A DNA stretch of 60,929 nucleotides from Pseudomonadota bacterium (GTDB lineage Bacteria > Desulfobacterota > Desulfobulbia > Desulfobulbales > Desulfocapsaceae). A program made the translations under genes and the position numbers. The notes beneath the pieces were generated by a model. The model ran no database searches. It was given only the letters and a program-made list of their open reading frames with translations, and had not been told where the DNA came from. The stretch spans positions 1 through 60,929 of the forward strand of contig JAHJLI010000100.1 of assembly GCA_018821785.1 (NCBI GenBank), written 5' to 3'. Below are positions 7,417 to 16,484 of the stretch, piece after piece (the first letter of the stretch is position 1; every line of letters starts with the position of its first letter).

Positions 7417-8647
7417 AGCTCAGGGCCTTACTCGGATCTATATTCGCCGCCTTCATGGCCGGATAAAGTCCAAAAACCACCCCTATAAAAACAGAAAAAA
7501 AGACAGCCAGCATGATGGCCTTGTTCGAAATAATACAGGCAACCTGATTATCCAGATACGTAGCAATGGCAAAGGAAAGGAATCTGCCACCCTGAATACC
7601 CGATACGATTCCGAGAATTCCACCAAGCAAACTGAGGCTCATGGCCTCGAACAAAAAGAGCAGGAAGATATCAATATTTTTTGCACCCACTGCTTTGTGA
7701 ATTCCAACCTCTCTGGTCCTTTCCGTTACAGAAACCAACATAAGGTTCATAATGCCTATGCCTCCCACTACAAGAACGATCAGGGTAATGGATCCGAAGG
7801 AGAACCGCATCAGCATTGACGCACGCTCAAGACTGTTTATCACCTCAACCTGGGAATGGATGACAATGCTGTCCGGATTGACATGGCGACTTTGTATGGC
7901 TTTTTCGATCTGGTCCCTTACTATCGAAACGGAGGCCATTTTATCTGCCTTCACCAGTATCTGTGTATAATTTGTTTGTCCGGTAATGCGTTTTTCCACA
8001 GTATCAACGGGCAAAAGTATCAGCTTATTGAGCCACCTACCCGCCTCAAAATTTCTCTCAACCATGAGGCCGACAACCGTGAACTCATCATTTCTGAAGT
8101 GTATTTTTTTGCCAATTGGGTCTTGATCGGCGAAGAGATTATGCCTTACCTCTGAGCCAATCACACAAATATTACTAGCATAATCAAGATCCACACGAGT
8201 GAGAAATCGGCCACGTTCAACCTGCCAATCTCTGATTTCACCATAAAACTGGTTTGTGCCATACACCTGGCCTTCAAAGCGAAGATCAGCAAAAAACACC
8301 ATTCCAGGCACATGGATAACAGGCGAGATACTCATAATCAAACTGCTTGCCTGGGACAAGAGGGTCATGTCCTCCCTGGTGAGTTTATCTTTTTGAATAT
8401 TATCGCGGTCCTGATCGTTCATCGCGCCACCACGCAATTCAACGGATATAACTCCGGTCCCGCCTATCCTCTCCATGTCATCTATGACTTTCTGGCGGGT
8501 GCCTTCTCCAATACCCATCATGGCAATCAAGGCAGCTATCCCTATTGCAATTCCGGAGATGGTGAGGAGGGTTCGCAGAGGATGAATAAACAACTGCTTA
8601 AAAGCGCTCAGCAAAGCTTCGCCGAGTACCACATTGTTTACAAACAT
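7409..8647 (-). CDS. MacB/FtsX-type ABC transporter permease
   Basis: 412 residues. It begins with a cytoplasmic segment and a first membrane helix (LLTISGIAIGIAALIAMMGIGEG), then a periplasmic MacB-type domain of about 230 residues. Three C-terminal membrane helices surround the conserved ERTREVGIHKAVGAKN loop near residue 310. These are hallmarks of MacB mechanotransmission permeases, which take substrate from the periplasm and drive it through TolC. It is the partner of the adjacent ATPase. A 53-bp repeat (8676-8728) lies between this gene and the adaptor upstream. Confidence 0.92.
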   Translation of the reverse strand: MFVNNVVLGEALLSAFKQLFIHPLRTLLTISGIAIGIAALIAMMGIGEGTRQKVIDDMERIGGTGVISVELRGGAMNDQDRDNIQKDKLTREDMTLLSQASSLIMSISPVIHVPGMVFFADLRFEGQVYGTNQFYGEIRDWQVERGRFLTRVDLDYASNICVIGSEVRHNLFADQDPIGKKIHFRNDEFTVVGLMVERNFEAGRWLNKLILLPVDTVEKRITGQTNYTQILVKADKMASVSIVRDQIEKAIQSRHVNPDSIVIHSQVEVINSLERASMLMRFSFGSITLIVLVVGGIGIMNLMLVSVTERTREVGIHKAVGAKNIDIFLLFLFEAMSLSLLGGILGIVSGIQGGRFLSFAIATYLDNQVACIISNKAIMLAVFFSVFIGVVFGLYPAMKAANIDPSKALSYE

Positions 8648-8675
8648 AAGCCCGGGTCCGTCAGTAATTCCTGTA

Positions 8676-8728
8676 TATACCGCAAGGGCATAAGTTTCGT
8701 TTGAGCAGACAAGCTGCTCAACTCAGCT
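8676..8728. repeat. 53-bp dispersed repeat, copy 1
   Basis: This matches 26777-26829 at 52 of 53 bases in the same orientation. It contains an 8-bp inverted repeat TTGAGCAG / CTGCTCAA separated by ACAAG. This copy sits in the gap between the adaptor stop and the permease start inside the pump genes. Confidence 0.85.
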
Positions 8729-8753
8729 ATATTGTTAGAGGTAACATACATAA

Positions 8754-9968
8754 TTAATTGAATATTTTCTCAATCCAGCTCCTACCCTCTTTCTGTCTTG
8801 CCAGCGCCTGCTGCTCCATGACAATAAAAGGCTCAGAACAGATGGTATCGCCCTCTTTCAGGCCTGCCAAAACCTCAATAAGATCATCACTGACAATGCC
8901 TGCTGTGACCGACATCTTGTCAATTGAAGACCCGGACAGGGCAAAAACATACTCCCCCTGCTCATCCTTTATAATTGCTTTCACCGGCGCCAACAGTGCA
9001 TTTTCCCGGTGGCCCACCTCTATCGACACCCGGCAGGAGAGTCCCTGTTTCAGCTCCGGCCCCGTATCGACCATCCGTATCTGTGTCAGATAATTGCTCA
9101 GGTCCCTCTGATCCTCCCTTCTCTCTTTCCTGGAGATCGATGCAACATTTGCGATCTTGTCAACGACCCCTCTGTAGGTCTTTTCCGGGAAGGAGTCGAA
9201 GACAAGGCTCACCGCCTGATCGACTTTGACTTTGCCGAGATCGATCTCACTGACATCGTACTCGACAATATAGGCACTGAGGTCTGCGAGAATCAGAATA
9301 GTACCCCCGTTCGACTCAGGGGATTGCGGGTCGGGCATCATAACGGTGTCACCCTCCTTTTTATATATCTGCATCACTGTTCCGGCAAAGGGTGCCTTGA
9401 CACAGCTGTCATCGAGGGTTTTACCGTCATCCGGAGAGATGAAACCACCCGCCGTCTTCCCCAGTTTATTTTCAAAGACCTTGATTTTCTTGGTCAATAT
9501 TTTCTTTTGTGTTTCCAGCTGGCTCAATTGTCTTTGAGTGTCCTTGACTGCCTTTAACGGCAGAAAGCCCTCTTCGTAGAGCTTTTCCTGCTCCTTCAGG
9601 TTGTTTTTAAGGTCTTGAATATTCTGCTCATTGGTGATGGCACCCCACCTGGCATTATACAGCTCAAGATCATATTGGGAGTCTGCCTCAATCATCGCCA
9701 GACAGCTTCCACTCTCCACAGAGTCGCCCTCTTTAACCAACATCTTCACGACCCTGCTATTGCCTTTGCCTTGAATCTGGGCGAATCGATTCGTGGTCAG
9801 CTTTCCACGGCCCGATATTGTGGTTGCAATATTTCCGGTTTCGACCTTCACCGTCTGACAGAAAGGAGGGGCAATTCTATTACCGGAGGAGAGCTCAGAG
9901 TTTTTCCAGAAGAAGAACAGGACAAAACACATGATGCCAAGTAATAAAAAGACAATGACTTTCTTCAA
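8754..9968 (-). CDS. HlyD/MacA-family periplasmic adaptor
   Basis: 404 residues from a TTG start supported by GAGGAA about 8 bases upstream. One N-terminal membrane anchor (VIVFLLLGIMCFVLFFFW) is followed by a split lipoyl/barrel-sandwich domain, with SRVVKMLVKEGDSVESGSCLAMIE near 73-95 and its second half near 190-215 (KAPFAGTVMQIYKKEGD). A coiled-coil hairpin (about 110-180) and beta-barrel/membrane-proximal domains complete it. It should bridge the MacB-type permease and the TolC-type channel. Position and order match macA-macB-tolC style operons. Confidence 0.92.
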   Translation of the reverse strand: MKKVIVFLLLGIMCFVLFFFWKNSELSSGNRIAPPFCQTVKVETGNIATTISGRGKLTTNRFAQIQGKGNSRVVKMLVKEGDSVESGSCLAMIEADSQYDLELYNARWGAITNEQNIQDLKNNLKEQEKLYEEGFLPLKAVKDTQRQLSQLETQKKILTKKIKVFENKLGKTAGGFISPDDGKTLDDSCVKAPFAGTVMQIYKKEGDTVMMPDPQSPESNGGTILILADLSAYIVEYDVSEIDLGKVKVDQAVSLVFDSFPEKTYRGVVDKIANVASISRKERREDQRDLSNYLTQIRMVDTGPELKQGLSCRVSIEVGHRENALLAPVKAIIKDEQGEYVFALSGSSIDKMSVTAGIVSDDLIEVLAGLKEGDTICSEPFIVMEQQALARQKEGRSWIEKIFN

Positions 9969-9994
9969 TTCAAAATTCCTCGCTAGTATTACCT

Positions 9995-11407
9995 TTAGTT
10001 AGAAAGATTTACCGCTGGCTCCCGTTTCAGCCACCCCGGTGTTCTATCCAGGAGAGCGTCAGAGGATATTTCTCCGGCATTCAGCTTGAGAGATAATTCA
10101 GCCATCACATACCTTGACTGGGATTCGGCATACCGATATTCACTTTTTTGGGCCGAGTCGCGACTCTGCAACATCTCGGTAAACGAGGTCAAACCCAGCT
10201 CATAACTCCGTTGGGCGAGTTCTGCCAATTTCATATCCTGTTCTGCTTGTTTGCGAAACTGCTGAACTTCCAACCCGGCATGATGAAATTTCATCAAGAG
10301 CAACTCAAGGCTTCTCAGGTACTTGCTTCGCAATGCGGTGAGATCTGACTCGAGGGTTTTCATTTCAAGTTCCATTATCTCGCCCTTTCTGTTGGTTATA
10401 CCGTAGTCATACAGGGACTGGGTGAGGGTGAGACGGAGGCCATAGGTGTCCTGATCCTTTGTGCCGTTCCAGGAACCGCCTTCACCGAAAAACGCTGCCA
10501 CGGAAACCGTTGGCCAGTTGATCCGCTTGACCAGCTCTCTGAACTTTGGCAGCTCTCCGAGTACCCGGTCATACACAGCAAGCTCGGTGTTATTCTTTTT
10601 GACATATTCTTTTAAAGTATCAAATTCCACAGTATAGAGATCAGCTTCCTGCAGATCCTCGGTTGTGATTTTTGTTCCCCTGGGCAGGTTTAAAACTGTG
10701 ATAAACTCCACTTCGGCATAGTCTAACTCATTTTCTGCGGCAAGGTGCTTCATTGATGAATAGGAGAAATTTGTCTCGGCCCGAACCACGTCAACCTTGG
10801 CAATGAGCCCCTTGGCAAACTTTTCTTTCGACTCTTGCAGATCTTTATGGCTTTTCTCGAACGATTTTCCTTCCTGATCGTATTTCAGCCGAGCGAGAAG
10901 AAGTTTGTAATATTTTGCCGCCACCTCCAGATACAGATCACGCTTTGCTGTTGACACCTTGACCTCAGCAGCCATTTTTTTCGTCATTGCCGACCACTTC
11001 TTTTCGTACTGTGCATCCACCTTGCCAAAAAGATCCTGGGTGAGGTTCAGATAGGGTATCAACCGTCCATATTCATATTGATCAAGGGTGACATCACCAA
11101 TCTCATAGGCGACAGAGGCACTCAGCGCTGGCCACTTTTCAAGGTCGGCATTTTTACTGGTTAACTGCGCTGCAAGCGTTTCGAGGGGAAGGTTTTTAAT
11201 GAAAGGGGAATTGCTTGCAGACACTTCAAAACTTTTCGCGAGGGAATATTTCTCTGCCGGTTGCTCTGAGGCAGCCCCAGCGCCATCGACAGGAAGGCTA
11301 ACAAAAGACAGGATTACCATGAGGGCGCCGACCAGGCCGGATATTTTTTTACTCCGTCGCAACCGCATCCAGCAGTCTCGCCGGTCTTGTATTTCTACAT
11401 CGCCCAT
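9995..11407 (-). CDS. TolC-family outer-membrane efflux channel
   Basis: 470 residues. The ATG at 11407 is preceded by AAAAGGAAAAG. A hydrophobic export signal lies at about 22-43 after a basic N-terminal stretch. The mature protein shows two long helical repeats typical of TolC-type outer membrane factors, with paired 'AxNxLDYAEVEFITVLNLP' and 'SYELGLTSFTEMLQSRDS' type segments. It has no obvious lipobox. It lies just downstream of a radical SAM gene and 26 bases upstream of the adaptor, so pump and biosynthetic genes appear co-transcribed. Confidence 0.9.
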   Translation of the reverse strand: MGDVEIQDRRDCWMRLRRSKKISGLVGALMVILSFVSLPVDGAGAASEQPAEKYSLAKSFEVSASNSPFIKNLPLETLAAQLTSKNADLEKWPALSASVAYEIGDVTLDQYEYGRLIPYLNLTQDLFGKVDAQYEKKWSAMTKKMAAEVKVSTAKRDLYLEVAAKYYKLLLARLKYDQEGKSFEKSHKDLQESKEKFAKGLIAKVDVVRAETNFSYSSMKHLAAENELDYAEVEFITVLNLPRGTKITTEDLQEADLYTVEFDTLKEYVKKNNTELAVYDRVLGELPKFRELVKRINWPTVSVAAFFGEGGSWNGTKDQDTYGLRLTLTQSLYDYGITNRKGEIMELEMKTLESDLTALRSKYLRSLELLLMKFHHAGLEVQQFRKQAEQDMKLAELAQRSYELGLTSFTEMLQSRDSAQKSEYRYAESQSRYVMAELSLKLNAGEISSDALLDRTPGWLKREPAVNLSN

Positions 11408-11434
11408 CTTTTCCTTTTCTTCTGCTGAGTTGAC

Positions 11435-12661
11435 TCAAAACAGTTTCGCTACCCTGATCAAGAGTTTCTTAAACAGGTTCAGGTCGGCCATTTTCTCATG
11501 GACCGACATATTAAGACCGAGATTGTCGCAGCATTTCATGCAGCCCTGATCCCTGGTCATCATATCATTACCCATGGATTTCAAGTAGACATCGTTTACG
11601 TCAAAATCTATGGTGTGGTTTCTGAATTCCTGTTGTTTCTCACCAAACCAGATTTCAGGAAAACCGGACTGAAGAATATTGCCCACGGGGATTTTAAAGG
11701 ATTTCAAACAGGAATTAACCTCTCCCGTCGCCAATATTCTTGCAAAAGACCAGCCGGCGTAACACGAGGGCATGGCGCTGAGAAGCTCACCATCGTAGTT
11801 GGCCTCATCGGCTGTGCTGCTGCTGATTCTTTGCTTAAAAACGGCGAGATTGGCAAACACTACTTCGTGGTTGTATTGCTCCTGAAATTCCTCCTTCTTC
11901 ATCGGCAGCAGTTCGAGCTGCCCGGAGAGTTCTTTTCTCTGTTCAATGTTCAGGCTAAGACTGTCGGTCTTGCCGGGCATTGTGTCAACCGGCACATAGC
12001 TTATATCGTTCATCCGGTGCTTGTGGGCATACTCGAGCATATCTGTCACTTCCTGATAGCTTCGCGAGGTGATGACGTTGTACATCCCCAGGGCCGGTTT
12101 TATCGTCCTTTTTTCAGCCTTTTTCTCATTTATAAAATCTATAATCTCCGTCATTTTTATGAAGGTTTCTTCATTTTTGTTCGGGTGAAGGTCGGAATAG
12201 ACTTCAGGAGAGGCGGCCCAGAGACTGAGATTCAGATGGTCAACTTCAATTTCCACAAGCTGTTCGGCGATCTCCCGGGTAACAAGAGTGAAGTTGGTAC
12301 TCATATCGAGCCGCATTCCCTTGGCCTTAATATGACGCATTATCTCAAGAATTTCCGGGTGCATGAACGGTTCACCGCCACCGGTGAAATAGAGATCTCG
12401 CACGCCAAGCGAAGCAAGATCATCCACCAGTTTGATGACGACATCAAAGGGCAGATATTTATCTCTGATCTCTTCCTTCATGGCCTTATCGCCCAGCAGG
12501 GGTGAATTACACCAGCAGGCAATACAATCGTTATTGCATTTATTGGTCAGATCTATCTGGACATGCCAGGGACCGGTGTACACTTTTCTATCGAGTATGC
12601 CGCAGGCAATTTTTGCCTGCTGTATCGCGTCCTTAAACAGCAGCTTTTTTGAACCCTTCAT
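11435..12661 (-). CDS. Radical SAM enzyme with SPASM-like C-terminus (paralogue 4)
   Basis: 408 residues with GGGGAGAG before the ATG. The radical SAM cluster motif is CNNDCIACW (CX3CX2C) near residue 42, in the context QIDLTNKCNNDCIACW. A GGGEPFMHPEI SAM-binding motif follows near residue 94-104. The C-terminal third carries CYAGWSFARILATGEV, then SCLK and a final GCMKCCDN, a SPASM-like set of auxiliary-cluster cysteines. It is closely related to the proteins at 23035, 24173 and to the second half of 13685-16429. SPASM enzymes modify peptides, proteins or small molecules by radical chemistry. No RiPP precursor is visible, so the substrate is unknown. Confidence 0.9.
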   Translation of the reverse strand: MKGSKKLLFKDAIQQAKIACGILDRKVYTGPWHVQIDLTNKCNNDCIACWCNSPLLGDKAMKEEIRDKYLPFDVVIKLVDDLASLGVRDLYFTGGGEPFMHPEILEIMRHIKAKGMRLDMSTNFTLVTREIAEQLVEIEVDHLNLSLWAASPEVYSDLHPNKNEETFIKMTEIIDFINEKKAEKRTIKPALGMYNVITSRSYQEVTDMLEYAHKHRMNDISYVPVDTMPGKTDSLSLNIEQRKELSGQLELLPMKKEEFQEQYNHEVVFANLAVFKQRISSSTADEANYDGELLSAMPSCYAGWSFARILATGEVNSCLKSFKIPVGNILQSGFPEIWFGEKQQEFRNHTIDFDVNDVYLKSMGNDMMTRDQGCMKCCDNLGLNMSVHEKMADLNLFKKLLIRVAKLF

Positions 12662-12674
12662 CTCTCCCCTTAAC

Positions 12675-13688
12675 CTATTGACTGAGTGCCGCAGGCATCT
12701 CCTCGCTCATGTTTTTTTCTCTCGTTGTAGCGCTGGCTGGCAATCCGGCACCGGCAGGTCTGATTCCGAGAAGACCCGGTATCTCCGCTGCCAGGGCCCG
12801 GGCAATTATTTTGCTTCCCTCCCAGTTGTAGTGCACGAAGTCCTCTTCAGGTTCAAGAAACAAGTCCCTTTTCCCAGAAAATTCCTTTATCGGATCCAAA
12901 AGGGGAAGATTGCCCTTCCGGGCAATATCCCGGACAATGTCGTTGTAGCTTTCATGCAGCCGCAATAAGCCTTCCGGCAGCACATAAAAAGGCGCCGTCA
13001 TCAACAGGAGCCGGATGTTATTCTGCCGGCAAATGTCGGCAAAAGATTGTAGGTTCAGGCGGTAATCATCCAGCCCCACCCGCAAGGTTTTCCCTTCTGC
13101 CTTCCGGTAATGTACCTGCCCCTTTTTCAGGATCATCGAATAGACCAGCCGGACACTTCTTAAAAAATCAAGCCGTGCGAGAAAACTGAGCCCACCGGAT
13201 TTTTGCAGCTTATCCGGCAAACCATTATTGCTCTGCCAGTGATCATTCCAACCAAAACAAAGGACGACCAGGTCCGGCCTGTAGGCGAGCAATTCTTGTG
13301 TGAAATATTTTAAGCCCTGAAAGGTGGTGTAGCCCGGCACTCCGCCGTTGAACACCTCAATCCCTGCTCCCGGAAACTTCTCCGTCAGGTACTCGGCCAG
13401 CAGATTCGGATATCCCGCTCCCTGATACATAACAGAGACGGAATCCGTTAAGCACATTATTTTTTTAGCACCCGGAGTAAATTCTGGCCGCACATCTTTC
13501 AGTCGCCAGAAGAGCTGTTCATCATATTGCCCCAGCAACTCCCCGCTGACGTTGAGACGTATTATGTCGAACGGCGAATCCGGGTCAATCCGCAATGCCA
13601 TGAGAATGAGCTCAATCAGACCAACTGACAGCACCACCATGCAGGTTATGATAAACCCCTGTTTTAAAACTCTGGAAATCCACTTCAT
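12675..13688 (-). CDS. SGNH/GDSL-type hydrolase with N-terminal membrane anchor
   Basis: The start is placed at ATG 13688 because it makes an ATGA overlap with the stop of the preceding gene; a longer reading adds six residues. It has one N-terminal membrane helix (GFIITCMVVLSVGLIELILMAL), so the enzyme probably faces the periplasm. Catalytic blocks of the SGNH fold are visible: CLTDSVS with the nucleophile Ser, a Gly in the second block (NGGVPGYT), GWNDHW with the Asn, and DFVHYNWEG giving the D-x-x-H pair. Members act as esterases, acyl- or deacetylases on glycans and lipids. The substrate is probably an ester on the product made by the neighbouring radical SAM genes (inference). Confidence 0.85.
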   Translation of the reverse strand: MKWISRVLKQGFIITCMVVLSVGLIELILMALRIDPDSPFDIIRLNVSGELLGQYDEQLFWRLKDVRPEFTPGAKKIMCLTDSVSVMYQGAGYPNLLAEYLTEKFPGAGIEVFNGGVPGYTTFQGLKYFTQELLAYRPDLVVLCFGWNDHWQSNNGLPDKLQKSGGLSFLARLDFLRSVRLVYSMILKKGQVHYRKAEGKTLRVGLDDYRLNLQSFADICRQNNIRLLLMTAPFYVLPEGLLRLHESYNDIVRDIARKGNLPLLDPIKEFSGKRDLFLEPEEDFVHYNWEGSKIIARALAAEIPGLLGIRPAGAGLPASATTREKNMSEEMPAALSQ

Positions 13689-16429
13689 TTTTTCAAAACA
13701 CGCCACTGTGAGAGCTTAAAGGATACCCAACTGAACAGCCTGGTTGAAAACAGAAACTTGTCATGCATAACGGTATTATGCATGACATTGTCACAATTTA
13801 CACAGCCCGGCACCCCCGAATTATCATCGCTCATTACCGAAAAATAGGCTGCCGACTTGTCCATAAATCTGCCATTATTCCGGAACTGGCAATAGGCTGG
13901 ACTGTTCCAGATTCGTTTGAAATCATCTTTGTGGAGGTTGCCCATGCCAAGCCGATGTCCCTTGCAGCAGGGTACCACCCGGCCATCCGCCATAATCCTT
14001 GTATAAAGCCAACCGATGTAGCAGGGAATGGCATTCAAGGCCTTGTGGTCGTAGACCCCCTTTTCAACATCTGATTGCATAAGTTTGTCACAGAATTCAT
14101 GGAAATTTGTGACGCGTATCCTGCGTCCTGTGGCAGACTCGCTATACTCGTTGTACTGGTCTACGTCTCTTCTGATTCGCGCACAGCTCTTCTTGAGGAG
14201 CCCATGCTGCTCCTCGGTGAGCAACAGACTTTCCGTTTTGCCGGGGACGGTATCCACCAAGGTGAAGTGGACCTCGTCAGCTCCAATGTCAAGGGCGAGT
14301 CGCAACATTTCCTCCATTTCGTGATAATTACAATTCATAAGGACATTGTGCACAAAGATACGCGGCGGTCCGTTTTTCCTCCTTTTGACAATTGCCTTGA
14401 GGAGATCAACGATTTTCTGAAAGGTCTTTTCACTCTGATTGGGATGGGTGAACACATAGGTCTCAGGCGTTGCCGCCCACAGGCTTACGGTGAGAAGATT
14501 AATTTCTGCAAGCACCAAAGTCTCAATGAATTTCTCCGTCAAAAGGGTGCCGTTGGTGTTGATATCAATCTCGACAAAGCGATTCCTGCTGCGAATGTAT
14601 CGCAGAATATCAATAAACCTCGGATGCATAGCCGGCTCACCCCCACCACTCAACTTCAGTGACTGCATGCCGCCCAGGTCCATCAAATCATCTATCAGCC
14701 CAGTAACCATTTCATAGGAAAGGGTTTCGGATAAAGAGGAAACGCCATCGTCGCTGCGAACTAAAGGAGAGCGATCCCAGCAACCTATGCAATTCAAATT
14801 ACAGCGATTGGTCAGATCAAGGTGGACAACTTCCGGCCCTGATAAGGCCCTGCGGCCATCTTCAACACCCTGGAGTGCCAGTATATCACTCTCTTCAATT
14901 TCGCAGGCGGGGACCACACTCATCACCAGGCTCCGGATGTGCCTGGCAGTGAAGGTAAGGCCGCGGGGATGCCAGGGCTCATTGGCAAACTGCTGGGGGT
15001 CAAAGAATCGCATCCGCCAGGCCTCAAGCCGCGACACCTCCCAGGGTTGTCCCAGCAGGGTATTGCCACATTCCTTGCCCGCGTGTTTGGCCTGTCGAAC
15101 CAGCTCTTTAATGCGACGTTTTCTAAGGACGAAGGTGTTACCCGTATCGCTGTGCCATTCATTCACCGCTATCGGATCTTCCAACCGGATACCCTTTTCT
15201 TCGGCCATATGCGCCAGGGTTGTCCCAGGTCTCGGAGCATAGGGAATCACCGACAGTACCTGGGAGATGTTTGCAAGATTTTTCTCTAAAAACTGGGAAG
15301 TTTCAGAAAAATCCTTAAAGCTTTCATCGGGGAAGCCAACCAAAAAGCGAACCACCGTTCTGATCCCGGCTTGACGGGCCAAAAGCAGGTTGAGTTCAAT
15401 TGTTGCAGCTTTCGCCCCGGAAAAATAATCGTCAAGAATCCGATCCGATCCGGATATCGCACAAAAACCGAGGGTATGACACCCTGCCGCCCGCATCCTC
15501 ACAAACAATTCGGCGGGCACAACCATCCATGGTACCAGCTCTGCGGCCCAGCGTATATCCGGAAACCTCTTTACAATCTCATCACAAATTTCTTCAAGCT
15601 GCCCATGATTGTTGACAGGACTGGCATGGAAATAGAAATTTTTGACGTTCAGCCGATCAGTGTAATACTCCAGTTCGGCCAGAATACTCTGTAGGGGTTT
15701 TTCCCAATAGCTTGGGAACGCTCTCTTTTCAGGACAATAGAGGCCGCCATTCGGACATCCCGTTGCCAAATGCATCGCCAGAGAGTTTCGATAGCTGTCG
15801 AGTTGCACACCCTCATAGAGGGGAAAGTCATTTTCCGGGGAAGAGCTCTGCCCCATTGGCGAGGCCTCGATATCCTTCTTCTCGGTTCTGCCGTCCCTGT
15901 TCCCTTTTCCCGAACTGGTTAAAAATGACAGTAGACTCAATTCGGTGGGCGCCGAAAGAAAGTGACTGATGCCTTTTCCCGATTCCTGCTCAAGGGAGTG
16001 TCTCTGTTCCTCCGTATGGGTGCTGGGACCACCGGCAAGTACCATGAGACTTTCTGTAATTCTTGTGATTTCGGCAATAAGCCTGCACGCGAATATCTCG
16101 TTGGGATAGGTGAAATCGATATATATTGCCCGAGGAGTTCTCTTTTTTATCTGGGCAGCAAGAAAGGTGAGATGACGGTTGAGAATCGGCAGAGGCCCAC
16201 CCTGTCGCGTTTTTTCATGCCAATGGTAGTTGTTTATTTCATGCCAGAACATCCGCTGCTCCGGTTTTGCACGGCGAAACAGCGCCAGATTCACGTCGTA
16301 GGTTTCGACCTCAAACCCTTTTTCTTTCAGGACTGATTGGAGATGGGCACTGTCTGCCGGTGGATAATGGACCGCCCTCGGCGGACAGGATAGGATTAAC
16401 AGCTCTGGGGAAGACGTGGATTGCTTCAT
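13685..16429 (-). CDS. Double radical SAM protein: degenerate B12-type half fused to SPASM-type half
   Basis: 914 residues. Residues ~8-165 resemble a B12-binding-like Rossmann domain (LLILSCPPRAVHYPPADSAHL, then LAGGPSTHTEEQ). Residues ~215-440 are a radical SAM barrel related to the genes at 21545 and 43868, but the cluster motif reads C225-PNG-G229-LY-C232: the middle cysteine is glycine (codon GGC). The second half (~520-914) begins VEDGRRALSGPEVVHLDLTNRC and has an intact C543/C547/C550 motif, a GGGEPAMHP motif, and SPASM-like cysteines in CYIGWLYTRI, PCCKG and GCVNCDN. The first half is therefore probably a non-catalytic or recognition module and the second half the active enzyme (inference). 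It is coupled by ATGA overlap to the SGNH gene. Confidence 0.88.
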   Translation of the reverse strand: MKQSTSSPELLILSCPPRAVHYPPADSAHLQSVLKEKGFEVETYDVNLALFRRAKPEQRMFWHEINNYHWHEKTRQGGPLPILNRHLTFLAAQIKKRTPRAIYIDFTYPNEIFACRLIAEITRITESLMVLAGGPSTHTEEQRHSLEQESGKGISHFLSAPTELSLLSFLTSSGKGNRDGRTEKKDIEASPMGQSSSPENDFPLYEGVQLDSYRNSLAMHLATGCPNGGLYCPEKRAFPSYWEKPLQSILAELEYYTDRLNVKNFYFHASPVNNHGQLEEICDEIVKRFPDIRWAAELVPWMVVPAELFVRMRAAGCHTLGFCAISGSDRILDDYFSGAKAATIELNLLLARQAGIRTVVRFLVGFPDESFKDFSETSQFLEKNLANISQVLSVIPYAPRPGTTLAHMAEEKGIRLEDPIAVNEWHSDTGNTFVLRKRRIKELVRQAKHAGKECGNTLLGQPWEVSRLEAWRMRFFDPQQFANEPWHPRGLTFTARHIRSLVMSVVPACEIEESDILALQGVEDGRRALSGPEVVHLDLTNRCNLNCIGCWDRSPLVRSDDGVSSLSETLSYEMVTGLIDDLMDLGGMQSLKLSGGGEPAMHPRFIDILRYIRSRNRFVEIDINTNGTLLTEKFIETLVLAEINLLTVSLWAATPETYVFTHPNQSEKTFQKIVDLLKAIVKRRKNGPPRIFVHNVLMNCNYHEMEEMLRLALDIGADEVHFTLVDTVPGKTESLLLTEEQHGLLKKSCARIRRDVDQYNEYSESATGRRIRVTNFHEFCDKLMQSDVEKGVYDHKALNAIPCYIGWLYTRIMADGRVVPCCKGHRLGMGNLHKDDFKRIWNSPAYCQFRNNGRFMDKSAAYFSVMSDDNSGVPGCVNCDNVMHNTVMHDKFLFSTRLFSWVSFKLSQWRVLKK

Positions 16430-16484
16430 GCCAGCCTATGCTTTCCGGCATATTTCTGCCGTTTGAAAGAAAATTTGCACTACC

